From positions 1 through 8,976 of the forward strand of contig JANXQE010000271.1 in assembly GCA_025356925.1 (NCBI GenBank): DNA of 8,976 nt, read 5' to 3'. Source of the DNA: Limisphaerales bacterium (GTDB taxonomy: Bacteria; Verrucomicrobiota; Verrucomicrobiia; Limisphaerales; UBA8199). The notes beneath the pieces are model-generated. The model ran no database searches. It was not told the DNA's origin and saw only the letters and a list, made by a program, of their open reading frames with translations. Each line of letters opens with the position of its first letter. The first letter of the stretch is position 1. Made by a program: the position numbers and the translations under genes. This document shows positions 1-6,438 of the stretch, piece after piece.

Positions 1-1854
1 GGCGCGCTCTCGCAGCTTGTTCCTGGGCGCTCGGACCAAATAGAGCCGGTTGCCACTTCTCTGGTCTCCCGATTGTTTGGGCCCGTAAAGATAGACGTAT
101 CCTGCGAGCGGACCAGGCACCGCAGTGTAATCCTTGCCGAAGGTAAGAAAGTTCGCAGGTTGAAAATTCCCGGCGCCCCTGGCAAAACGCCATTGAGCCT
201 TGGTCCAGTTAGCTCCTTTATCGGTAGACCAGGCCAATGCGTGGCTCACTTGAGGCCAGGTCCCGTCTTGCAGGTTGATCGTGGCGTACAAAACGCCATC
301 GATAGAAGCAATTCCAGCAGTTTTGCCTTTCCTGGGGAAGGAGGCCGGGTGCTCCGGATGTTTTCCGCCATTCACATTAAAACCGCGCCACTGTTCCGGT
401 CCGCCTTCGATGCGGGCAAAGCCCATGGCCACGCGCCCGTCAGAATCGGAGCCGCCGAACCCGCCACCGTCGCCCCAGGCGGCATAAAGGTGATCATCTG
501 GTCCCCACGCCACTGGCCATAGATCACTGCCCGGTGCCGCAGTGGTATAGGTCCCCCAGTGCCAGGCCAGGCTCTCGACCACTGGGCTGTGAGGGTAGGG
601 AGCCTCGGGCAAGGAGGAGGATGCGGGGTGGAAGAGCATCTGGTTGATGAAGGGCGCCTGCTCGGGGCGCAGCTTGCCGTCCTCGCCAACGCAGCCATTC
701 GGGTTCTGCCCCGTCAGGCAACCCCACGCCCACCAGTCGCCGCCGACGGGCTGGTTGCTGCCCGAGAACGCAGGCCCGCCAGTGGCTTTCCCATTCATGT
801 AGTCCAGCAGAGTCTCTCCCCATGCTTTGCTCGCGGTGGAAGCCATCGAGGCGCCCATCTCGCCAATCCAGACCGGCGCAACGTTTTCAGTGATGAGCCA
901 GCCCCACATCTTGTTCATCCGGTCGATGTAGCCGGGGCCCGACTCCGGCCCCTGATAGCCGCCGATCTCCTTCGGGTATTCGTGCACCGAGTAAACCAGC
1001 TTCGCAGGTTTGCTGAGGAGGATCGGAAGGTTCCGGACGGCGGAAAGGTCACCCTCATAGGCGCCCGTTTTGTAGTTGATGACTGCCTCGCAGATGATGA
1101 GCGCCTCGGAGTTTACCGCCAAGATCGCGTTGCCGACGGCCTCATACATCGCATGGATGTCGGTCGGTCCGCCGCCTCCCCAGACCGCCGGAGTTGCTGT
1201 GTGGGCGCAGGGCTCGTTGCGGATGTCGAAACCGATCACGGTGGCGTTGCTGGCCCAGTGCCTCGCGAATCTTACCCAGTCCTCCTGGAACTTCGCCGCA
1301 TTGACAGTACCTTTGTTGCCCGTGCCGTCGGTCCCGTCCGTCCCCGGGCCAGTGTCGAACCACAGGCCATTCCTTTGCTGGGCGGCGTTTTCCCAATCGG
1401 CGGGCGTAGCTTCGTTATTGTGGTTGTCGAAGACCACCTTCAAGCCCCCGTTCTTGCAGGCGGCGACGAACGCATCGAGCTGCGCCATCGCGCCAGGATC
1501 GTCGAGTGTTCGGTCGATCCAGTCGACGCGCACGCAGTTAAATCCCATCGCCCGCATCTCGGCGACGTGGCCGTCAATGCCCTTGAACGGCCCTTCCAAT
1601 TGCAGCCGACCGCCGATCACGTTCATTCCGGTCAGTCCAACGCTGGCGATGCGCACGGGTGTCCCTGTCCCGAGAGAGTCAACGATCTGGCTGCCGCGAG
1701 CGCTCAGGAAGCCGGCGGGGAGCAGGGCGCCGCTGGAATCTGGCGCTGAGAGCGAGACGCTCGGAGGGCTGGCGGTAGCGACGCTGACCAGGATCAGGAA
1801 GAGTTTATCAGCGTACTGTAGATGGCCCGAGCAGCGCCTCGGGGCACCGTTCAT
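1..1854 (-). CDS. Secreted GH5 cellulase-like enzyme with C-terminal DUF4185/BNR-like domain, 3' end outside window
   Basis: The frame is open from the ATG at 1854-1852 to the window edge (618 residues, no stop), so the C-terminus is missing. Residues 17-29 form a short hydrophobic signal-like stretch after two arginines. The GH5 barrel covers about 65-410: R109 in NCVRVDW, H145 in FDNHNN, the acid/base E214 in DIRNEP, H291 and Y293 in VYSVHEYP, the nucleophile E332 in WIGEMG, and the Trp-rich end of the barrel (W374, W375, W377). The pattern around the nucleophile resembles GH5_1 endoglucanases such as Acidothermus E1, so hydrolysis of beta-1,4-glucan outside the cytoplasm is likely. From about 445 a second domain starts (LWPVAWGPDDHLYAAWGDG, then GRVAMGFARI, then WSTDKGANW), like DUF4185 or sialidase/BNR propellers; its role is unknown. 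The start is supported by a GAGG eight bases upstream (1866-1863) and by the ATGA overlap with the upstream gene. Family assignment is firm; substrate is inferred. Confidence 0.88.
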   Translation of the reverse strand, partial: MNGAPRRCSGHLQYADKLFLILVSVATASPPSVSLSAPDSSGALLPAGFLSARGSQIVDSLGTGTPVRIASVGLTGMNVIGGRLQLEGPFKGIDGHVAEMRAMGFNCVRVDWIDRTLDDPGAMAQLDAFVAACKNGGLKVVFDNHNNEATPADWENAAQQRNGLWFDTGPGTDGTDGTGNKGTVNAAKFQEDWVRFARHWASNATVIGFDIRNEPCAHTATPAVWGGGGPTDIHAMYEAVGNAILAVNSEALIICEAVINYKTGAYEGDLSAVRNLPILLSKPAKLVYSVHEYPKEIGGYQGPESGPGYIDRMNKMWGWLITENVAPVWIGEMGASMASTASKAWGETLLDYMNGKATGGPAFSGSNQPVGGDWWAWGCLTGQNPNGCVGEDGKLRPEQAPFINQMLFHPASSSLPEAPYPHSPVVESLAWHWGTYTTAAPGSDLWPVAWGPDDHLYAAWGDGGGFGGSDSDGRVAMGFARIEGGPEQWRGFNVNGGKHPEHPASFPRKGKTAGIASIDGVLYATINLQDGTWPQVSHALAWSTDKGANWTKAQWRFARGAGNFQPANFLTFGKDYTAVPGPLAGYVYLYGPKQSGDQRSGNRLYLVRAPRNKLRERA

Positions 1855-3041
1855 CGTGCGGGCCTCGTCCCGTATCTCGCTTGCCAGGCGGCATCCGATG
1901 CCCCGCTTGGGGTCGGCGCCATTACAGGCGCAGCTTGAGCTTGGACCGTTGCTTCAACCACTACGTTGGTGTTAATCGTAGCCCTGAAGTTACCGGCCAC
2001 CACACTTTGGTCGGCGTCGGGCAATGCTAGAAAGATCTTCCCCGGCAAAGCACCGGCAGCGACCTGGCCCAGTTCCAAGCGCATGGCATACCCACTGGTA
2101 AAGGACTTGAATTGCGGCGCGTATTTCGGATTGGTTTTCCAACGTTTTGTCACCTGTGGGACACCCGCGCCCGCCATTTCTTGAGAGATGTTCAGGGTCT
2201 GGCCGCCGAGTTTTTCACCCGGTTTCAGATGGAGGTAAACGAGAACCTCCCGGTCCGGCGAGACGGCCTGACCCTGTAACAGGCGAAGGACCTGTGCGGT
2301 CCCTACGGGATCGACCCGGGCGGTCTCGGGAACGAAGTTGGTGCCAGAGATCGCGCCGTTGGCTCGACCACTTGGAATCCTGGCTTTGGTGAGATCCAAA
2401 GTCCAGACCGCCGGGATTAGCGGTTCGGCATCGGCTGGGTTAGCTGAGGCGGCGGTGCCATCGTTCCCGCCGGGGAGTGGAATCTCCTGGCCCACACCCG
2501 AGCGTCGCTGCCTGGGGCCGCTGGCCCGGCCATCCGCCGGTGGCCGGTTCGGATCGGTCGCCTCCAGAACTCCGTTAAGCTTCGCGATATGGCTTACCTC
2601 GCCTCCGTCGGCACTCTTGGCGGCCTCTTTGCTGGCCGTATTAACCTTATCCTGCATGCCGCTGAGCCAGGGGTAGCCGAAATAGGCGCCGGCACCCAGG
2701 ACGATGAGGACGGCAGCGACGGTTGCGAATTTCGCCAGTGGGCTCTTCTTTTTCGGCGGGGGCACCGTCAGGTTGCGGATCGGAATCGTGCGCTGCGGTG
2801 CGCCGGCGGCAGGGCCAGCGGCGTGACCGGCGTTAATTGCGAGCCGCGGCTCGGCCGCAGCGGGCGGTTTAGGCGTGAGCGAGGCGGCAGCCGGCGCGCC
2901 GGGCGATGCTGGCCCCGCGACTGGAGCCGGCACCGCCAGCGGGTTCTTGCAACTGGGACATTCCAGTTGGTGGCCACCCCAAAGCTCGTCACACGTGATG
3001 TGTTGAGCGCAGTGGGGACAGGCGAATTTGATGTCAGCCAT
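1851..3041 (-). CDS. Zinc-ribbon single-pass membrane protein with extracytoplasmic C-terminal domain
   Basis: A 396-residue protein whose function I do not recognise. The N-terminus is a four-cysteine zinc ribbon (C8-x2-C11 and C28-x2-C31, with FACPHC and LECPSC). An Ala/Pro-rich linker follows (about 33-95), then a basic KKKS patch (97-100) and one transmembrane helix (about 104-124, ATVAAVLIVLGAGAYFGYPW). The positive charges before the helix predict the zinc ribbon in the cytoplasm and the rest outside. A polar spacer (125-188) leads to a compact, probably beta-rich domain (about 190-360) containing AVWTLDLTKARIPSG and FLALPDADQSVVAGNF; this type of domain occurs in Verrucomicrobia proteins of unknown role. 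The stop overlaps the start of the GH5 gene as ATGA, so both are probably made from one message. A role in sensing, anchoring or export linked to the cellulase is possible but unproven. No clear Shine-Dalgarno precedes the ATG. Confidence 0.82.
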   Translation of the reverse strand: MADIKFACPHCAQHITCDELWGGHQLECPSCKNPLAVPAPVAGPASPGAPAAASLTPKPPAAAEPRLAINAGHAAGPAAGAPQRTIPIRNLTVPPPKKKSPLAKFATVAAVLIVLGAGAYFGYPWLSGMQDKVNTASKEAAKSADGGEVSHIAKLNGVLEATDPNRPPADGRASGPRQRRSGVGQEIPLPGGNDGTAASANPADAEPLIPAVWTLDLTKARIPSGRANGAISGTNFVPETARVDPVGTAQVLRLLQGQAVSPDREVLVYLHLKPGEKLGGQTLNISQEMAGAGVPQVTKRWKTNPKYAPQFKSFTSGYAMRLELGQVAAGALPGKIFLALPDADQSVVAGNFRATINTNVVVEATVQAQAAPVMAPTPSGASDAAWQARYGTRPAR

Positions 3042-3111
3042 AATCGTAAGCGTTACCGACGATCCTGGTCGCCGCCCTCCGAACCAGTAAGTGAGCGACG
3101 TCAGTTAGTGC

Positions 3112-3142
3112 AATGTACAGCATCGGATCCGAACCTAGTCAA
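3112..3142 (-). promoter_or_regulatory. Weak candidate promoter for the zinc-ribbon/GH5 unit
   Basis: Read on the minus strand, TTGACT (3142-3137) and TACATT (3117-3112) resemble -35 and -10 boxes with a long 19-base spacer, about 70 bases before the ATG at 3041. The 10-base palindrome TCGGATCCGA (3123-3132) lies inside the spacer. The spacing is not ideal and the assignment is tentative. Confidence 0.3.
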
Positions 3143-3150
3143 GCCAAAGC

Positions 3151-3168
3151 TCAAGAATACATTCTTGA
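3151..3168. promoter_or_regulatory. Perfect palindromic operator candidate, TCAAGAAT-AC-ATTCTTGA
   Basis: An exact inverted repeat of 8 bases either side of a 2-base centre. Its right arm overlaps the -35 hexamer of the rightward promoter (3165-3170), and its left arm ends 8 bases from the candidate -35 of the leftward promoter. That placement is typical of a site where a dimeric repressor blocks RNA polymerase. No regulator gene is present in the window and I do not recognise the motif as belonging to a named regulator family. Confidence 0.55.
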
Positions 3169-3193
3169 CCCCAAGCCGAAAAATGAATTTTAT
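3165..3193 (+). promoter_or_regulatory. Sigma70-type promoter for the ThuA / Gfo-Idh / YceI unit
   Basis: TTGACC (3165-3170, five of six consensus bases) is followed by exactly 17 bases and TTTTAT (3188-3193, four of six). Transcription would begin near 3200. This places an in-frame GTG at 3199 at the transcript start, so it cannot be an efficient start codon, and it favours the ATG at 3250. The promoter leaves a 5' leader of about 50 bases. Confidence 0.55.
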
Positions 3194-3249
3194 CGCGTGT
3201 GCGTGAGTCTCAAGATTCACCAGACATGTTTTGGCAATCGAATAAATTC

Positions 3250-4146
3250 ATGAAAACCATCGATCTCGCTCTATCAGGCGGCCTTTTGTGCACGGGCATC
3301 ATCACGGGGATACTGGCCATCGCTTCGCCGGCCCACGCCGCGACGCCGAAAAAGGTTTTGGTCGTCACCACCACCACTGGCTTTAGACACAGCTCAATTC
3401 CCACCGCGGAGAAAATCCTGGCGCTACTCGGCCAGGAGAGCGGCGCTTTCACCGTCGAGTACGCGCGGGTGGAACCGAACGACCCGCAATTCAAGGGGTC
3501 GGACGGCAAACCTGACAAAGACAAGGTCGAGGAAGCCATCAAGACGGTTCTGGCCGAGAAAATGAGCCCCGCCGCCCTCAAGACCTATGACGCAGTGATC
3601 TTTGCCAACACCACGGGCGACCTGCCGTTGCCTGACAAAGAAGCTTTTATAGAGTGGGTCAAGTCCGGCGGGGGGTTTGTCGGTATGCATGCTGCCGGCG
3701 ACACGTTCCATCACTTCGCACCTTACCTTGATATGGTTGGCGCCGAGTTCAAAAAACATGAGGCTCAGGTCGAGGTCGATCCCATCAACCAAGACTCGCA
3801 GTGCCCGGCGTGCCGCCACCTGCCTGAGAACTGGAAAGTATTCGACGAAATCTATCAGTTCCAAAACTTCGATCGAACCAAGGTGCATGGGCTCCTCACG
3901 CTGGATAAACACCCCAATAACAAGACCCCCGGCGACTACCCGATTTCGTGGTGCAAACAATATGGCAAAGGCCGGGTATTTTATACCTCATTAGGTCATC
4001 GTGAGGATGTATGGGATCCGAACGCTCCGGATCGCAAGAATCCCAAAGAGGTGGCCGAGGCGTACCAGAAGCATATTCTGGAAGGCATTAAATGGGCGGT
4101 TGGCTTGGAGAAATGGAATGTCAAACCGCAGAAATCACAGGAATAG
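3250..4146 (+). CDS. Exported ThuA-domain protein
   Basis: A 298-residue protein of the ThuA family (class I glutamine-amidotransferase-like fold). The ATG at 3250 was chosen over upstream in-frame GTG/ATG codons because it gives a clean signal peptide (residues 1-30, MKTIDLALSG then hydrophobic, ending SPAHA-A) and lies downstream of the predicted promoter. Family motifs run in order: KVLVVTTTTGFRHSSIPTAE (35-54), DAVIFANTTGDLP (114-126), GGGFVGMHAAGDTFHHF (140-156), FDEIYQFQNF (198-207) and GRVFYTSLGHREDVW (241-255), so the domain is complete. In rhizobia ThuA works with the Gfo/Idh enzyme ThuB in catabolism of trehalose and related disaccharides through 3-keto derivatives; the next gene here is also Gfo/Idh, but both proteins carry export signals. 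A CPAC motif (C185, C188) sits where relatives, as I recall them, usually read HPAT or similar. The exact reaction is unknown. Confidence 0.88.
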   Translation: MKTIDLALSGGLLCTGIITGILAIASPAHAATPKKVLVVTTTTGFRHSSIPTAEKILALLGQESGAFTVEYARVEPNDPQFKGSDGKPDKDKVEEAIKTVLAEKMSPAALKTYDAVIFANTTGDLPLPDKEAFIEWVKSGGGFVGMHAAGDTFHHFAPYLDMVGAEFKKHEAQVEVDPINQDSQCPACRHLPENWKVFDEIYQFQNFDRTKVHGLLTLDKHPNNKTPGDYPISWCKQYGKGRVFYTSLGHREDVWDPNAPDRKNPKEVAEAYQKHILEGIKWAVGLEKWNVKPQKSQE

Positions 4147-4247
4147 CTTAGCGAGGCGAGTTGAGCCAACTGCCCGTCGGCGCACGGTGGCTTGATCTGG
4201 TCAATGTTTCTGAACAGAATGCAGATCCGCCTCTGGGCAGGTCGCGG

Positions 4248-5636
4248 ATGAATCAATCGACAGATATGAACGAGAACGAAAGCAATGGGCTGGACTTTAA
4301 CCGGCGTGATTTTCTCAAGAATGGTTCGGTGGCTACCTTGATGACGATGCTGGGCGGCGTCGAATTACTTGCTCAGACCAACGCTGCGGCTGGACCTGAA
4401 GCCAAGGCAGCCGGACCGAAGTTGAAGGTGGCGGTGATTGGCGTGGGCACCTGGGGCAGAGAGATTCTTAACACGCTGGCGCTCGTGCCGCAGGCAGAGG
4501 TTGCGGCAGTTTGCGATACCTACCCGGCTTCAGTTCGACGCGCCGCCTCGTTAGCGCCGGGAGCCGCCCAGACCGACAACTACAAAACCATCCTGGACAA
4601 CAAGGACATCAAGGCGGTGATCGTGGCGACTCCGACCTACCAGCACAAGGACATCGCGTTGGCAGCCTTGAAAGCAGGCAAGCACGTCTACTGCGAAGCC
4701 CCGCTGGCCTCCACGATCGATGACGCCCGATCCATCGCCGCCGCCGCCAAAGGCGCAAAACAAGTCGTCTTCCAGACCGGGCTGCAACTCCGGGCTGACC
4801 CTCAACGGTATTTCCTGGTGCCCTTCATCCGCTCGGGGGCCATTGGCACCTCTTTGAGCGCGCGCGCCCAGTTCCACAAAAAGCAGAGCTGGCGCGCCAC
4901 TTCGCCGAAGCCGGAACGCGAAAAAGAGCTCAACTGGAGGCTGAGCAAAGAGACCTCCACCGGTTTGGTCGGGGAGTTGGGCAGCCACGCGATCGACCAG
5001 GCGGCCTGGTTTCTCAATGCCCAACCCGTCGCGGTGACCGGGTTCGGAACGATCGCCTTGTGGAAAGACGGTCGTGATGTCCCGGACACCGTGCAGGCGG
5101 TGCTCGAATATCCCGGCGGGATCACCATGACCTACGACGCAACCCTGGCGAACTCGTTCGACGGTGACTATGCCATGTTCTACGGCACCGACGCGGCGGT
5201 CATGCTGCGCGAGAACAAAGCGTGGTTGTTCAAGGAAGTCGATTCACCGCTGCTCGGTTGGGAGGTCTATGCCAGCAAGGAGACCTTCTACAAAGAGACC
5301 GGCATCGTCCTTAAAGCGAATGCCAGTAAATCCGTCCCGGCTAATGCCGCCGCTCAAGCGCAGGAATCTCCCTTTAGCAACACTCCACTGTTTTATGCTC
5401 TCCAGATCTTCATGAAGAACGGGATAGATATGAGCGCGGCAGTAGAGGATGCCATTGCGTTGTTAGGCCCTGACGATGCCGATGGGATCGCGGCACAAGC
5501 GGCCAAGGCAACCCACCGGCCAGCGGCCGGGTACCTCGAGGGGTTCCATACCGCTGTCACAACCATTAAAGCCAACGAAGCCATCCTGGGCGCCCAACGA
5601 ATCGTCCTCAAGCCCGATTGGTACGAATTGGGTTAA
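4248..5636 (+). CDS. Tat-exported Gfo/Idh/MocA-family NAD(P)-dependent oxidoreductase
   Basis: A 462-residue protein from the ATG at 4248, with a weak AGG six bases upstream; a TTG at 4161 would add 29 residues that fit no signal, and an ATG at 4266 is an alternative. Residues 17-43 are a twin-arginine signal (FNRRDFLKNG, R19-R20, then a hydrophobic run), implying export already folded with its cofactor. The Rossmann domain follows: KVAVIGVGTWG (60-70), D90 ending the second strand (AAVCD), VIVATPTYQHKDIALAALKAG. The usual EKP motif is CEAPLA here (E150-A151-P152). The C-terminal domain keeps GELGSHAIDQAAWFL with H247 and D250. It probably oxidises or epimerises a sugar or cyclitol in the periplasm using a bound nicotinamide cofactor. 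Tat-exported GH109 glycosidases share this fold and are an alternative. It lies 101 bases after the ThuA gene with no terminator seen between them. Confidence 0.88.
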   Translation: MNQSTDMNENESNGLDFNRRDFLKNGSVATLMTMLGGVELLAQTNAAAGPEAKAAGPKLKVAVIGVGTWGREILNTLALVPQAEVAAVCDTYPASVRRAASLAPGAAQTDNYKTILDNKDIKAVIVATPTYQHKDIALAALKAGKHVYCEAPLASTIDDARSIAAAAKGAKQVVFQTGLQLRADPQRYFLVPFIRSGAIGTSLSARAQFHKKQSWRATSPKPEREKELNWRLSKETSTGLVGELGSHAIDQAAWFLNAQPVAVTGFGTIALWKDGRDVPDTVQAVLEYPGGITMTYDATLANSFDGDYAMFYGTDAAVMLRENKAWLFKEVDSPLLGWEVYASKETFYKETGIVLKANASKSVPANAAAQAQESPFSNTPLFYALQIFMKNGIDMSAAVEDAIALLGPDDADGIAAQAAKATHRPAAGYLEGFHTAVTTIKANEAILGAQRIVLKPDWYELG

Positions 5637-5693
5637 GGGCTCAAGCGTCCAACCAACAGCTAATCTGAGGCGTTAACACTAAAGAACAAGCAC

Positions 5694-6371
5694 ATGAGAA
5701 TACGAACATTAATCGCCGGGAACCTCGCCCTTTTGCTGCTCGCCGCCCTGTCCGCACAGGCCGCCGATCAGATGACGAAATACTACGCCAAATCCGGCAG
5801 CAAAATGCGGATCGAAGGCACCTCGAACATCCACGACTGGCAGGTCGAAGGAACCTTGATCGGCGGCTTCTTCGAAGTCGGGCCGAACTTTCCCTCCGAA
5901 CCGGGCCAGCCGGCTACAGTTGGAAAAATCGATGCTCATGCCGAACCGTTTATCATGGTCCGCTCCCTCAAGAGCGTCGAAAAAGACGGCAAACCCTACA
6001 GCGACCGCATGGACGAAGTGATGTACGAGCACCTTAAAGCGTCGGAAAGCCCGAAGATCGCATATCATCTAACGGACCTGACCCTCAAAGAGAGCGCCAA
6101 GAGCAAGGACGCGCCGTACCTGTTCGATGCCAAAGGTGAGTTGGTGGTCGCTGGAATCACCAATCACATCTCCATGCCCGTCAGTGTTGTGTTGCTCGGA
6201 GATAAAAAGCTCAAAGTTTCCGGCTCGACCACCGTCAAGATGAGCGACTTCAAAATTGAGCCCCCCGCCCCAAAGATCGCTCTCGGGATGATCAAGACCG
6301 GCGACGAAGTGAAATTGATTTTTGACTGGATGGTCGCCCAGCGACCCCCTCCAGCCGCAGCGGCGAAATAA
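5694..6371 (+). CDS. Periplasmic YceI-family protein
   Basis: A 225-residue protein of the YceI family, whose lipocalin-like barrels bind isoprenoid lipids such as polyprenyl chains or quinones. Residues 1-23 are a classic signal peptide (RIR, then LALLLLAALS, cleavage after AQA). Diagnostic stretches are GTSNIHDWQVEGT (42-54), FIMVRSLKS (86-94), a basic loop with YEHLKASESPKIAYH (111-125), GELVVAGITNHISMPVSV (148-165) and the final strands VKMSDFKI and DEVKLIFDWMV (181-188, 204-214). The length is near the family norm plus a Pro/Ala tail. It follows the oxidoreductase by 57 bases without an evident promoter, so it is likely the last gene of the three-gene unit, and it is followed at once by a terminator-like hairpin. 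The ligand is unknown. A link to electron transfer from the neighbouring oxidoreductase is only a hypothesis. Confidence 0.87.
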   Translation: MRIRTLIAGNLALLLLAALSAQAADQMTKYYAKSGSKMRIEGTSNIHDWQVEGTLIGGFFEVGPNFPSEPGQPATVGKIDAHAEPFIMVRSLKSVEKDGKPYSDRMDEVMYEHLKASESPKIAYHLTDLTLKESAKSKDAPYLFDAKGELVVAGITNHISMPVSVVLLGDKKLKVSGSTTVKMSDFKIEPPAPKIALGMIKTGDEVKLIFDWMVAQRPPPAAAAK

Positions 6372-6393
6372 TTCGCTCGGCACCCCCGACGGA

Positions 6394-6438
6394 GCGAAGG
6401 GCCAGCCTCCCGCGCAAGCAGGATCTGGCCCTTTTCGC
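6394..6438 (+). terminator. Terminator-like hairpin after the YceI gene
   Basis: GGGCCAG (6399-6405) pairs exactly with CTGGCCC (6425-6431), followed by TTTT. The outer arms GCGAA (6394-6398) and TTCGC (6434-6438) can extend the stem across a small TT bulge, and CCT (6406-6408) with AGG (6420-6422) can pair inside. It begins 23 bases after the yceI-like stop codon. The downstream T-run is short, so efficiency is uncertain. Confidence 0.5.

Noticed and set aside
559..1749. A long (396-codon) open frame on the plus strand
   Set aside because: It lies wholly antisense to the GH5 gene, whose reading frame shows catalytic motifs in the correct order; the plus-strand product is Arg/Pro/Val-rich with no domain pattern, as expected from the opposite strand of a GC-rich gene.
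2589..3206. A 205-codon plus-strand frame running through the divergent intergenic region
   Set aside because: Most of it is antisense to the zinc-ribbon gene, it would cross the promoter and palindrome, and its product has no signal or domain.
3199..3249. GTG at 3199 or ATG at 3226 as start of the ThuA-domain gene
   Set aside because: The predicted promoter places the transcript start near 3200, and the extra residues are polar and would bury the signal peptide that begins at the ATG at 3250.
4161..4247. TTG at 4161 as start of the oxidoreductase
   Set aside because: It adds 29 residues before the twin-arginine signal without family resemblance; the ATG at 4248 gives a normal Tat signal length.
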